Origin: Xylanibacter oryzae DSM 17970 | GTDB taxonomy: Bacteria > Bacteroidota > Bacteroidia > Bacteroidales > Bacteroidaceae | NCBI RefSeq assembly: GCF_000585355.1 | Contig: NZ_KK073873.1 | Location: forward strand, 2,461,703-2,525,702 | Length of the DNA stretch: 64,000 nt | Direction of reading: 5' to 3' | In this document: in pieces, positions 42,560 to 51,669 of the stretch | How the letters are laid out: the number at the start of each line of letters is the position of its first letter | Numbering within the stretch: position 1 is the first letter of the stretch | Made by a program: the position numbers and the translations under genes | The notes under the pieces: generated by a model | What the model was told of the DNA's origin: nothing | The model's input: only the letters and a program-made list of their open reading frames with translations | Database searches by the model: none

Positions 42560-45079
42560 TTATCTATTCATATTTTCTAATGCATTACCTAGGAATATAT
42601 AAGATGCGCATGCACCAACAGTACATTCGTTTTCTCCCCAGAAGAAAGGCCAATCATCTTTATTCTCAAAGAAATCTGGCTTTAGAAGCATTACTCCAGG
42701 AACAACGCCACCTGCTATAAAGCTAAAATCAGCACGATTATTGCCATAAGTAATCTTCTTTGATTTTGTCCCTACAGATGCCACAAAAGATAAGTTTGAG
42801 TAAGGATGGCAACCCATTATATAATCAATTCCACTATAAATATTGTCTTCATTAATTATATCAGGAAAATATTTATTGGCATAATAATTAGTTATTGCCC
42901 AATCTATAATACTTTCGTTACCGGCCCACATGCCTTTACCAAGAGGAACTCCATAAGGGTTTTCATTACATATACTATCTTGTTGAACCTTACATTTTAT
43001 AACATACTTACGCAGTCTCTTTATATAATTTTTGTCCATATAAGGGCATGCTTGTAATGCATAAGATATTGAAAAGCTTGGTGCAAAATCTAAGGATTCC
43101 CAAATATGGTCTGTGAATCGTTTTAGATATTTCTTTTCACGAGTACTTATATATAACTCAAGTGCAGCTTGAGTATCCATTCTAAAATGCCTTAACGAAG
43201 GCATTCCTTCAAATCTCGGGAATGACATCTGCGCATCTTTAGAATCTTCCCAAAGTTTTTTTGCACAAGATAGACAATCATCAGCTAATGACGGATTGTA
43301 GTCTTTCAATGCACGATACGAAGCAGCCAACGCAGCAGCAGTCTGCAAATCTAGCATAGGCATGCGATTTGTGAACGCCCAACGATCATCCATAGTTCCA
43401 CTTGATTTGCCATCACTTTCGTAAGGTTTAAGATTTGGATTATATGGCAGATTATCGGTTATGTCAGCAGCATCTCCAAGATGATGATACTGATGCAGAT
43501 TTGGTACTACTATACCTCTTACAGGATGGCCAATATTCTTCACCTGAGCTACTACATTGAGTGCTCCATGCTCTATTTGTTGTAGAAGGTCTGGCTTTCC
43601 ATCAGGTCTATGAATATCAACATAACGCGTTTTCTGATCGATAAAGGTTTCGTCACGATCTACTTTAAAGTTTTCCCATGCATCTGTAAAACTCAGCAAA
43701 GCACTGTCGTGTGAACCAGTCTGAATATCAAAATCACCGGCATCAAACCATCCACCAACATTCAAGCTGGGTATGCGTTCATAAGGTTTGTATTTTGTAT
43801 CGGTAGTAGGTCCCATACTGTAACCATCAAAATGCTTTTCATTTACCGGTGCCTGAAGTGCGTCATCAAGATAAGGTACGCCATGCCATACACGGTATGC
43901 CTCATTTACCTCCATATGATCCATCTGCACAGGGAACCAAACATCAAGTGTTGGATGCCATATATCCTTAAAGACATCCTTACTTATAACAAATGTATTG
44001 GTTTTTATTTTCCCATATTGTATATAATAAACACCTTCATCCTTTATACTGGAGAAATCGAAAGTAAAGTAATTATATCTCAAATATTTGCCCCATTTCT
44101 TTAAATCAGCAGTCAATTTAACAGTCGACTCACCATTACTATTAACCTTATAAAGGGTAGCATCCTGCAATGGATCATCATTAGGATCAAGTTCAATGAC
44201 TGAAACTTTTTTCTGGTTTGGACAATAGCCTATCTGAGAAAAGCCAATATTAGGCTCTCTTATCCAATCGGATACAGATGACGGTTCAACATACCACTCC
44301 AGAACTTTACCTTTTTTATTAGATGGTAATATTGAACGAGCAACGAACCAACCATTCTGAGCTAAATTACGCCCATCATAAAGAGATATTGTACTGTCTG
44401 ACTGCAACTTTATTGTTCTTTGCATATCCTCTGGTGCAAGAATGATATCTTTACCTGTAGCAAGTGGCAGTGGCACTATATACTCATTACGGCCTCTGTC
44501 ATCAAATGTGTTATGATTGAAAATCTGATGAATTTTATCATCAGATGATTTCATCATTGTCTTTCCACTAGGATAACGTGGGAAATAATATGGTTTATTA
44601 TCCGCAATATAACTCTTTTCAAAATAAGCTGATGGCAGGAACTCCATATTAAACCCAGCCTTTCCTACAAGTTTCTCCGGTAAAGGTTTGTCAAGAATGA
44701 CATCAATTACAAACCCATTCCCCTTTGGAAAAACTTTAATAGACGAAGTAAAATTGAAATCCGGATAGTTAAGTACCACATCTATGCTACCATCTTTATT
44801 AATAGTACGCGAAACAACATCAGGAACTAGATCCCATTGTTCTGGCGTATTCTGCAATCTCACAGCTCCACCTGTAACGGTTCTTACACCGTGATGAATA
44901 ATCTCTACTCCGGCAGTCTTTTCATCGAAGAACATCCCGTTGTACTGGTTACTATATACCAGTACATTTACGCCTCTCTTTTCATAATACCCTTGTTCGT
45001 TAAGGTTTAATTTCTGTGCATACGATAAGCATAACGACCAAATGGCAAGAAATGATAATAAGATCCTTTTTGCATTCAT
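42560..45079 (-). CDS. GH9 family glycoside hydrolase (cellulase-like)
   Basis: An 839-residue secreted enzyme with a signal peptide (~21 residues). Residues ~25-275 form an unassigned beta-rich region. A CelD-type N-terminal immunoglobulin-like domain (IGFSQIGYCPNQKKVSVIEL) covers ~277-375. The GH9 (alpha/alpha)6 barrel follows: WFDAGDFDIQTG with catalytic Asp446/Asp449, the C-terminal GNESIIDWAI, MGCHPYSNLSFV and WGENECTV with Glu818 as likely general acid. It probably cleaves beta-1,4-glucan or mixed-linkage glucan; with the AXE1 esterase this suggests plant-fibre use. Confidence 0.9.
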   Translation of the reverse strand: MNAKRILLSFLAIWSLCLSYAQKLNLNEQGYYEKRGVNVLVYSNQYNGMFFDEKTAGVEIIHHGVRTVTGGAVRLQNTPEQWDLVPDVVSRTINKDGSIDVVLNYPDFNFTSSIKVFPKGNGFVIDVILDKPLPEKLVGKAGFNMEFLPSAYFEKSYIADNKPYYFPRYPSGKTMMKSSDDKIHQIFNHNTFDDRGRNEYIVPLPLATGKDIILAPEDMQRTIKLQSDSTISLYDGRNLAQNGWFVARSILPSNKKGKVLEWYVEPSSVSDWIREPNIGFSQIGYCPNQKKVSVIELDPNDDPLQDATLYKVNSNGESTVKLTADLKKWGKYLRYNYFTFDFSSIKDEGVYYIQYGKIKTNTFVISKDVFKDIWHPTLDVWFPVQMDHMEVNEAYRVWHGVPYLDDALQAPVNEKHFDGYSMGPTTDTKYKPYERIPSLNVGGWFDAGDFDIQTGSHDSALLSFTDAWENFKVDRDETFIDQKTRYVDIHRPDGKPDLLQQIEHGALNVVAQVKNIGHPVRGIVVPNLHQYHHLGDAADITDNLPYNPNLKPYESDGKSSGTMDDRWAFTNRMPMLDLQTAAALAASYRALKDYNPSLADDCLSCAKKLWEDSKDAQMSFPRFEGMPSLRHFRMDTQAALELYISTREKKYLKRFTDHIWESLDFAPSFSISYALQACPYMDKNYIKRLRKYVIKCKVQQDSICNENPYGVPLGKGMWAGNESIIDWAITNYYANKYFPDIINEDNIYSGIDYIMGCHPYSNLSFVASVGTKSKKITYGNNRADFSFIAGGVVPGVMLLKPDFFENKDDWPFFWGENECTVGACASYIFLGNALENMNR

Positions 45080-45345
45080 ATTATAATTGATTTAAGAATT
45101 CACAAAAATACCAGTATTAATCTAAAGTTAATACTATAAATGTGTCAAATAGTTTTTACCACGTCTCATCTTTTTATAAGTTTATAATTACAACTCAACT
45201 ATTTAATAAACAAACACATGTGCTATTTCTACCAATAGGCATAAATAGTGGAAATTTGTTTAAATTTATCGGATTTATTCTCTAATATCCGTAATAGGTT
45301 AAATATGACAAAAAGGGCGACTTCGAACTATATTATAAAATACGA

Positions 45346-46689
45346 TTAATTACTTTTTCTGAGTCTCATACAATTATATCCTAACAATGTTACAGATATG
45401 ACTGTTGCCAATGTATCACTTATCGGTATACTCATCCATATACCTTTAAGTCCAAATAGCATAGGCAAGAAAATCAATGCCGGTACTATCAATATCAACT
45501 GACGGAGCAAAGATAAGAACACAGCTGTCTTAACATAGCCAATACTTTGAAAGAAGCCTGTTGATATTACCTGTATTCCAAGTAATGGTACTGCAAGCAT
45601 CATTATTCTCATACCTGATATAGATATAGACATGAGTTCCCTATCAGTCGTAAACATCGAAGTTATTATATTTGGCATTATCTCACCTATCAGGAAACCG
45701 GTAATAGATATTAATGTGCCAAATAGGAGTGAGATCTTTAAAGTCTTAAAAGCCCTCGTATATAATTTTGCGCCATAATTATAACCGACAATGGGTTGCA
45801 TACCTTGCATAAGCCCTATCACAACCATTACAAATAAAAATAAGAAACGATTGATTATTCCATAAGCTCCTACAGCCAGGTCTCCTCCATACCTAGTGAG
45901 GCTGTTAGTAATCAGTATAACAACTATACACGCTGTAAAATTCATAAAAAAAGGAGACAAGCCAACAGACATAACCTTTACAATGATAGATCGTCTCAAT
46001 CCAAATATACCTTTTTGGAAATGAATGAAATTCTTCTTGTTAAAGAAATGATGCAATTGGTAACATAACATGATTGCCTGTGACAAAACTGTTGCCAGAG
46101 CACTTCCTCTCATTCCCATCTTTAATTTGAATATAAAAATAGGGTTCAATATTATGACTATAATCACCATTCCGACAGTAGCGATCATCGCTTTTTGAGG
46201 TGCCACTGATGAACGCAACATAGCATTGAGATTAAAAAATAGTTGTGTAAAAATGTTACCTGCCAGAAAAACCTGCATAAAATCACGTGCATAAGGTAGA
46301 GTCTCAGCTGATGCTCCACAAAATACAAGAATTTTATTAAGAAATATATAACAGACTATATTCAATAGTGTAGCATAAATTATGCTCAGAGTAACTACAT
46401 TGCCCAATATCATATTAGCGCTATAATAGTCTTTCTGACCTAAACGGATAGACATAAGATTTGCTCCTCCCACAGCTACTAGTGAAGAAAAAGCTACCAT
46501 TATATTCATAAATGGCATTAATATAGCCAATCCGGATAACCCTAAAGTACCTACACCATGCCCAATGAATATACTATCTACAATATTAAATACAGACATT
46601 ACTGTCGAGGCTATTATTGAAGGCAAAGCGTAGCTAATTAATAACCGGCTGATTTTCTCAGTTCCAAGTTTCTTTGGATTATTGTTCAT
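45346..46689 (-). CDS. MATE-family efflux transporter
   Basis: A 447-residue inner-membrane protein with 12 predicted helices in two MatE halves: EKISRLLISYALPSIIASTV and VFNIVDSIFIGHGVGTLGLSG in the first, SVGLSPFFMNFTACIVVILI and GLMQGMQPIVGYNYGA in the second. MATE proteins export cationic drugs or metabolites using Na+ or H+ gradients. Its start overlaps the upstream Fe-S protein gene by 4 bases (ATGA). The 266 bases between it and the GH9 gene show no recognised feature beyond AT-rich sequence. Confidence 0.92.
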   Translation of the reverse strand: MNNNPKKLGTEKISRLLISYALPSIIASTVMSVFNIVDSIFIGHGVGTLGLSGLAILMPFMNIMVAFSSLVAVGGANLMSIRLGQKDYYSANMILGNVVTLSIIYATLLNIVCYIFLNKILVFCGASAETLPYARDFMQVFLAGNIFTQLFFNLNAMLRSSVAPQKAMIATVGMVIIVIILNPIFIFKLKMGMRGSALATVLSQAIMLCYQLHHFFNKKNFIHFQKGIFGLRRSIIVKVMSVGLSPFFMNFTACIVVILITNSLTRYGGDLAVGAYGIINRFLFLFVMVVIGLMQGMQPIVGYNYGAKLYTRAFKTLKISLLFGTLISITGFLIGEIMPNIITSMFTTDRELMSISISGMRIMMLAVPLLGIQVISTGFFQSIGYVKTAVFLSLLRQLILIVPALIFLPMLFGLKGIWMSIPISDTLATVISVTLLGYNCMRLRKSN

Positions 46690-47393
46690 TTCTTATTTTT
46701 CTTTACTCCAAACCTCAATGGACATCCCATTCGGCATCTGTTACATTCCACAGTACCATAGCCGCGAAATGTTGTGCCATATGCAACAGGTCGGCATAAG
46801 GTCTGATTTACTGTTCCATCTTCACATATGGCATGAGCAGGACAGTTATCTATACATATATGACATTTTGGAGGACAATGGTTTATGCACAACTCATCGG
46901 ATTGTAAATCGATGTTAAGCAAGACAGCCCCTACTGTCATTAAATTCCCAAATTTTTCGTTACATAATATTGTATTCTTGCCCATAAATCCAATTCCGGC
47001 CTGAACTGCCAGATGTTTCATTGACAAAATGCCATGAGCAGTCTTTGTCTCTTCATTCCATGAACCAGCCATATCACTTGGAAGCGGAACAGCAAATCCA
47101 CCAAAGGTTATCTCTATCTTTTTAGCCACCCTAAATAGTATATCATCAACCATTGTTACAATATTACCATTAAAATAATTGTATATCAGCTGAGGATTTA
47201 CCTGAGACAATCCTTTAGGCAAAGCGACTCCCAAAACGAGTACAGATCGACAGTCTTTATAAATGTCGGTCGGTGCAAAACCTACTGGAGCATTGTCAAA
47301 GCGATCAATATTTGCAAATCCACAAATATCAGCTCCAGATGATAACACGATACTCCTTATTTCTTCTTTTATATCCATTCCATGGTCCTCCAA
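46686..47393 (-). CDS. 4Fe-4S double-cluster protein, truncated QueG-like
   Basis: A 235-residue soluble protein related to the epoxyqueuosine reductase QueG, but shorter and without the full cobalamin region. The middle has MAGSWNEETKTAHGILSMKHLAVQAGIGFMG-type sequence (split here as AVQAGIGFMGKNTIL and FGNLMTVGAVLLNIDL). Two ferredoxin motifs follow (INHCPPKCHICIDNCP, and ECNRCRMGCP). A Met at codon 6 is an alternative start. It is probably a stand-alone reductase of unknown substrate, coupled to the MATE gene. Confidence 0.8.
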   Translation of the reverse strand: MEDHGMDIKEEIRSIVLSSGADICGFANIDRFDNAPVGFAPTDIYKDCRSVLVLGVALPKGLSQVNPQLIYNYFNGNIVTMVDDILFRVAKKIEITFGGFAVPLPSDMAGSWNEETKTAHGILSMKHLAVQAGIGFMGKNTILCNEKFGNLMTVGAVLLNIDLQSDELCINHCPPKCHICIDNCPAHAICEDGTVNQTLCRPVAYGTTFRGYGTVECNRCRMGCPLRFGVKKNKK

Positions 47394-47413
47394 TAATTAA
47401 GACAAGACAAAAA

Positions 47414-47803
47414 TCACTTTGAAAAAGAACCTATCTCTATAAGATTTCCTTCAGGATCTGATATATAACATGTACGTTGTCCCCAAGGTTCTGTGGTAGG
47501 TTTTATTACAGAAGTTGCACCTTTTGATAATGCTTTTTTATAAGCATCATCTACGGCATTATAATTTTCGACACTCAAAGCTATCTCAAAATGACCATTT
47601 ATTCCATTTGCATATTGAAATTTACTCTCTGTCATTGTTTCAAAATCTGTTCTTCTGTAAAGGAGGAACAGTGTTCCATCCTTAACAAGATAAACATTTG
47701 TAGTGTTTTCATCTTCTTGTATCTCAAATCCTAAGACATCTCGATAAAAGTTAACCATTGTCGGCATATCTTTAACAAATATACCAAAGCCATCTAATTT
47801 CAT
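47414..47803 (-). CDS. VOC-family (glyoxalase/bleomycin-resistance-like) protein
   Basis: About 129 residues from ATG 47803; an earlier Met at 47839 would overlap the TfoX-like gene. It has the paired beta-alpha-beta-beta-beta modules of the vicinal-oxygen-chelate fold: LDGFGIFVKDMPTMVNFYRD, VLGFEIQEDE, GHFEIALSVEN and CYISDPEGNLIEIGS with the C-terminal Glu metal ligand. The substrate (methylglyoxal adduct, antibiotic or other) is unknown. It follows the TfoX-like gene by ten bases. Confidence 0.87.
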   Translation of the reverse strand: MKLDGFGIFVKDMPTMVNFYRDVLGFEIQEDENTTNVYLVKDGTLFLLYRRTDFETMTESKFQYANGINGHFEIALSVENYNAVDDAYKKALSKGATSVIKPTTEPWGQRTCYISDPEGNLIEIGSFSK

Positions 47804-47813
47804 ACTGTTATTT

Positions 47814-48125
47814 TTATATATCGTTATAAATTGCTTCAAATACTTTTTCTATTAAGATTGCATTATCCGAATGCTCATCGAATATGATATCCGACACAGC
47901 TAGCATTGGTTTTCCTCCTTGATAGGGTATCTCCTCTGTTGCATCCGGCAAAAGTATAGCACTACCGTTGGTCTTTTTGACAAGAAAGCGATCATCATAT
48001 ATTCCACCTATCACCTTACTTTTATAATAAATAAGATATTCGCCCATCATCTTACGAGAAGATATATTTTCGATGCCTTTAATTTGGTTGAGGACAAAAT
48101 CTAATGTTTCTTTTTTAGAAGCCAT
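47814..48125 (-). CDS. TfoX N-terminal domain protein
   Basis: A 103-residue protein matching the TfoX_N domain: ETLDFVLNQIKG, SSRKMMGEYLIYYKSK, VIGGIYDDRFLVKKT and GGKPMLAVSD. In gamma-proteobacteria full TfoX (Sxy) has an additional C-terminal domain and controls competence; stand-alone N-domains are widespread with no defined function. It sits in the accessory run next to the VOC gene. Confidence 0.9.
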   Translation of the reverse strand: MASKKETLDFVLNQIKGIENISSRKMMGEYLIYYKSKVIGGIYDDRFLVKKTNGSAILLPDATEEIPYQGGKPMLAVSDIIFDEHSDNAILIEKVFEAIYNDI

Positions 48126-48180
48126 AATTCAAACTTTATAATTACATTTTTCTATTGAAATCATTTGAGATGTTATACAT

Positions 48181-48774
48181 TCATCTAACAAATCCATTTT
48201 TCTGAAAATCGTAAAATTGATTTATTTTCTCAGAAGTATCAGCCTTTAGCAGAAGTAAAAGTTCGCGGGTGAATTCAAGGCAACCGGTACCATTAGCCGT
48301 AACAATATTATTATCACTAACAGCCTGAGAATTCATATAACCAACTTCATTTGTATAGTTATCACCACCCCACTCCTTAAGATTATCCACACCATTACCA
48401 GTATGATTTACATTATTGAGAAAGCCATGTGCCGCCATAAATGAAGCTCCTGCACAGATACCGCCAACAACTTTGCCTTGCTTTATTGCATCACTCACAA
48501 TAGGTGCCACACGCTCCGCGTCCTTTGATTTCCATTGGTCCCCTCCAATAAGAATAAGCGCAGCATAATCTTCAGGGATGTTGTCTATACTGTAGTCTGG
48601 CATTATTCGGAATCCCCCCAGTGAATGAACTTCACTTAATGTTGGGCCAACAACTTTTGTCTCATATAATGACTCTCTACCGGGCATAACACCTTTGTTA
48701 ATTGCAGTAGCAAGATAAGCTCCTTCCCAATCGGCATATTCGTTGAGAACAACAAACAAAACTTTTTTCTTCAT
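48181..48774 (-). CDS. DJ-1/PfpI family protein
   Basis: A 197-residue protein with the DJ-1/PfpI nucleophile-elbow motif GGICAGASFMA, Cys107 being the reactive cysteine, preceded by ALILIGGDQW and followed by the GNGVDNLKEWGGDNY segment. The family includes glyoxalase III, chaperones and amidase-like proteins; the specific activity cannot be assigned. Its start overlaps the GNAT gene by 4 bases (ATGA). Confidence 0.88.
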   Translation of the reverse strand: MKKKVLFVVLNEYADWEGAYLATAINKGVMPGRESLYETKVVGPTLSEVHSLGGFRIMPDYSIDNIPEDYAALILIGGDQWKSKDAERVAPIVSDAIKQGKVVGGICAGASFMAAHGFLNNVNHTGNGVDNLKEWGGDNYTNEVGYMNSQAVSDNNIVTANGTGCLEFTRELLLLLKADTSEKINQFYDFQKNGFVR

Positions 48775-49298
48775 ACTTCTTCTTTTAATAATGAAAAACT
48801 CTCAATGTCAAACACCTCGCCATCATATCTCCTCTCGCCTTGACGTAGGCATCCTTCATACTTAAAGCCACATTTTTCAATCACTCTACGCGAACGTTGA
48901 TTAAAGCTGTAACAGCAACAGGTTATAATATCCACTTCAGGATCCTTAAAGCCAAAGTCTATAACAGCTTTTGAAGCCTCAGTTACTATTCCACGTCTCC
49001 AATATTTCTCAGATATCGCATAACCAAGCATTAGAGCATAAGGATTCTCTCGTTTAGGATCTTTTATTAAACCGATAGATCCAATCATTTTATTATTCTC
49101 TTTAAGAACGATGCCAAATACATATTGTTGATTAAGAAAGACCTGTTTCATTATTTCCCGTGTCTCTTCGATATTTTCATGAGGCTTCCATCCTGCATTA
49201 GGACCTACATTAGCCTCTCTTCCGTATTCGAAAATATCAAAAGCATCATCTTCTGTTATATTGCGAAGAATCAGTCTCTCTGTTTCTATTTTTGTCAT
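48771..49298 (-). CDS. GNAT N-acetyltransferase, RimJ-like
   Basis: A 175-residue GNAT protein: TERLILRNITEDDAFDIFEY at the start, YVFGIVLKENNKMIGSIGLI, the acetyl-CoA loop ISEKYWRRGIVTEA, and a C-terminal FNQRSRRVIEKCGFKYEG block typical of RimJ/RimL-type enzymes that acetylate protein N-termini or amines. It lies between the hexapeptide acetyltransferase gene (5-base gap) and the DJ-1 gene (4-base overlap), so all three are likely co-transcribed. Confidence 0.9.
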   Translation of the reverse strand: MTKIETERLILRNITEDDAFDIFEYGREANVGPNAGWKPHENIEETREIMKQVFLNQQYVFGIVLKENNKMIGSIGLIKDPKRENPYALMLGYAISEKYWRRGIVTEASKAVIDFGFKDPEVDIITCCCYSFNQRSRRVIEKCGFKYEGCLRQGERRYDGEVFDIESFSLLKEEV

Positions 49299-49303
49299 AT
49301 TAA

Positions 49304-49924
49304 TCAGATTACGCCATTAATTATATTTTCAATATTCTCTTTTACTTTTTCGTCAGGCCAATTCCACCATTGTTTATCTTGTAGTTTTTTTATTGTCTCA
49401 TCATCAAAACGTTTGCGAATCTCCTTTGCAGGCACTCCGCCAACGATAGAATAAGGAGCTACATCCTTGCTAACAACTGCTCTGGTACCTATTATAGCAC
49501 CGTCACCGATCGTCACTCCCTGCATTATTACAGCCTCGTAACCGATCCAAACATCATTACCTATAATTATATCGCCATGATTATCCCATGCACGTGCTAC
49601 TTTCCATTCGTCGAGTCCCCATTCGTCTGGGAATACAGGGAAAGGATATGTTGAAAGCGACTTTAATGTATGATTGCCTCCTGTGAACATAAATTTAACC
49701 CCACAGGCTATAGAACAGTATTTACCTATTACAAGTTTTTCTTCGTTGCAAAGAGGATAATGATACAATACGTTGTTCTTCTCGAAATCACGAGGATCAT
49801 TAACAAAGTCATTGTATATTGTATAGTCACCGACAATTATATTCGGATCTTTAACTACAGACTGCAAATAAACACTTTCTGTAGCATTGTTTCCCTTGCG
49901 AGGATATATTTGTTTTGGATTCAT
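49304..49924 (-). CDS. CatB/Vat-like hexapeptide O-acetyltransferase
   Basis: A 206-residue left-handed beta-helix acetyltransferase of the xenobiotic (Vat, CatB) subgroup: DPNIIVGDYTIYND and KLVIGKYCSIACGVKFMFTG, the catalytic histidine in GGNHTLKSLSTYPF, IIGNDVWIGYEAVIMQGVTI and GVPAKEIRKRF. Vat enzymes acetylate streptogramins and CatB-type ones chloramphenicol, but many relatives act on unknown substrates, so drug resistance is possible, not shown. Confidence 0.88.
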   Translation of the reverse strand: MNPKQIYPRKGNNATESVYLQSVVKDPNIIVGDYTIYNDFVNDPRDFEKNNVLYHYPLCNEEKLVIGKYCSIACGVKFMFTGGNHTLKSLSTYPFPVFPDEWGLDEWKVARAWDNHGDIIIGNDVWIGYEAVIMQGVTIGDGAIIGTRAVVSKDVAPYSIVGGVPAKEIRKRFDDETIKKLQDKQWWNWPDEKVKENIENIINGVI

Positions 49925-49970
49925 TTACTAATAGTTTTTTGTCTGATCTAAATATTGTTCTTTTATTATA

Positions 49971-50402
49971 TTATTTTCTATTATTACTTTTTGAGAATGC
50001 CTTTATGCCTCCAAACAAGTATAGCAATCCTACCAATGCAGAAACAGAAGTAGATGATAATTCAATACAGGTAAAACCACTTATCATCATAAATATTCCA
50101 CATAAGGCACGAAAAATGAATACAGAGGCAATAGCAAATATACCTAATTTCAAAAGAGGGAATCTGCGAATAATCCCGCAAGCCGACAACCCATATATTC
50201 CGCAAGAAAAGAAGCATAATGCTATAATTACGGTAAGTATATACGGGAAGTAGCCACCATAGGTTTCTGCAAATCTAGTCATTATATCTGTAATGTCATA
50301 AATTTCAAACACCCTATTAAGGCATGCAAGGCATACTAAATGTCCTATGCCAATGATAAAATTAATCATTGCTCCTATAAATAATGCTTTATTCTTTACC
50401 AT
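49971..50402 (-). CDS. Four-helix membrane protein, unknown
   Basis: A 143-residue protein with four hydrophobic segments (ALFIGAMINFIIGIGHLVCL, YILTVIIALCFFSCGIYGLS, LLKLGIFAIASVFIFRALCG, SALVGLLYLFGGIKAF). I do not recognise the family. Its 5' end overlaps a 39-codon reading frame, and the HXXEE-domain gene lies upstream on the same strand. Confidence 0.7.
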   Translation of the reverse strand: MVKNKALFIGAMINFIIGIGHLVCLACLNRVFEIYDITDIMTRFAETYGGYFPYILTVIIALCFFSCGIYGLSACGIIRRFPLLKLGIFAIASVFIFRALCGIFMMISGFTCIELSSTSVSALVGLLYLFGGIKAFSKSNNRK

Positions 50403-50508
50403 GTTCTTTAGCTTGCCGTGATGCTATAGGGCCTATTCTTTTATGTTTAAGATGCAGTAAACGACATAATTCATTCATCAGACAACCCGCATAGCGTGTA
50501 CAGTACAT
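50389..50508 (-). CDS. Small 39-codon open reading frame, uncertain
   Basis: It starts with ATG one base after the HXXEE gene stop and overlaps the four-helix protein gene by 14 bases, an arrangement consistent with a translated operon member. The peptide begins MYCTRYAGCLMNELCRLLHL, has three cysteines in its first 15 residues and a basic second half (KHKRIGPIASRQAKEHGKE). It could be a real small protein or the remnant C-terminus of a lost gene. Confidence 0.35.
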   Translation of the reverse strand: MYCTRYAGCLMNELCRLLHLKHKRIGPIASRQAKEHGKE

Positions 50509-50509
50509 A

Positions 50510-51013
50510 TTATATTAATTTTGCAATATAGCGGTGACCAACGTATAATAATATAATGCTAACAACTAAAACAAGAATAGTGTAAGCAAATATATCTCCC
50601 AAAGAGAATATTCGATTTATATACATAATTCCAAATATACAATAAGGAATACATAACAGTGATGTTATAATAGCTGGAATGTATCTTCGAAATACTATCC
50701 ACTGGATAAAATGCACAACAATATGGATTGAGAAAACCATAAAAATTCCCATCCATAGTTTATAAAAGTCCGTAAACAATGCTGATATAGTTATTACGCC
50801 TATTAGCATAAACAATATTGCAACGCAAAGCGCAAACCCCTCTGTTGATGTACTCTGCAGATGCGGGACTAATTTTGAAGCAATCTTAGGAAATCTACTA
50901 TATAAATGCATTTCATTCAACTTAACCCATGGTTTCATTCCAATGATTTCTTCAAAATCATGCAACATATAGACTATTGGCAAAGATGCAACAAATATAA
51001 CGTTAATATCCAT
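50510..51013 (-). CDS. HXXEE-domain membrane protein
   Basis: A 167-residue protein with five predicted helices and the diagnostic HDFEE motif (His18, Glu21, Glu22) in the first helix, plus histidines in the later HIVVHFIQW segment. The conserved polar residues in membrane helices suggest metal binding or catalysis; the function is unknown. The family is patchily distributed, often in Firmicutes, which fits transfer into this accessory run. Confidence 0.85.
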   Translation of the reverse strand: MDINVIFVASLPIVYMLHDFEEIIGMKPWVKLNEMHLYSRFPKIASKLVPHLQSTSTEGFALCVAILFMLIGVITISALFTDFYKLWMGIFMVFSIHIVVHFIQWIVFRRYIPAIITSLLCIPYCIFGIMYINRIFSLGDIFAYTILVLVVSIILLYVGHRYIAKLI

Positions 51014-51028
51014 TTTATCATTTTATTT

Positions 51029-51634
51029 TCATAATAAGTCTATCTTGCTATCTGCATCAGTTATCTTCCTTACCGGTCTACATGGACTGCCAAAAGCGAC
51101 ATAACCTGCAGGTATATTCTTAGTTACGACACTACCTGCACCAATTACAGTTCCATCGCCTATTGATACGCCTCCCAATATAACAACATTAGCAGCAATC
51201 CATACATTATTCCCAATATGTATTTCTTCAGCATATTCCGATACAGAAATATGACCGTCTGGATATTTCATAGATATTCGCTCTTTAGCTATCAACGGAT
51301 GGTTAGTCGCCATAAGAGATACATTAGGACCAAACATAACATTATCACCGATAAATATACGAGCATCGTCCATAACCATAAGATTAAAATTAGCAAAGAA
51401 GTTCTCTCCTATGAATGTATGGGTGCCATAATTAAATTGTATAGGCCCTTGAAGATAATACTTATCACCAATGCATCCTATAAACTCTCTGATTATAGGC
51501 AGTCTTTCATTGTCGTATTCATCCATAAGATTATATTTACGGCAAAGTTCATGAGTTTTATGCTTGATATCACGTAATTCTTTAGTACGCGCATCAAACA
51601 ACCTACCGGCAAATATTTTTTCCTCTTCTGTCAT
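51029..51634 (-). CDS. Sugar O-acetyltransferase (maltose/galactoside type)
   Basis: A 201-residue hexapeptide acetyltransferase of the LacA/NodL/Maa group. The N-terminal cap is EEEKIFAGRLFDARTKEL; the beta-helix shows INYG-like FNYGTHTFIGENFFANFNLM, IGDNVMFGPNVSLMATNHPL with the catalytic His, VWIAANVVILGGVSIGDGTV and GAGSVVTKNIPAGYVAFGSP. It acetylates sugars, with detoxification of non-metabolisable sugars proposed for E. coli relatives. Confidence 0.93.
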   Translation of the reverse strand: MTEEEKIFAGRLFDARTKELRDIKHKTHELCRKYNLMDEYDNERLPIIREFIGCIGDKYYLQGPIQFNYGTHTFIGENFFANFNLMVMDDARIFIGDNVMFGPNVSLMATNHPLIAKERISMKYPDGHISVSEYAEEIHIGNNVWIAANVVILGGVSIGDGTVIGAGSVVTKNIPAGYVAFGSPCRPVRKITDADSKIDLL

Positions 51635-51669
51635 ATCACTATTTTGGTTTTAAGAATTAAACATACATA

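Noticed and set aside
45080..45345. Possible RNA element between the GH9 and MATE genes
   Set aside because: Only a lone TATTTTTG -7-like box and AT-rich sequence; no stable helices or conserved motif seen.
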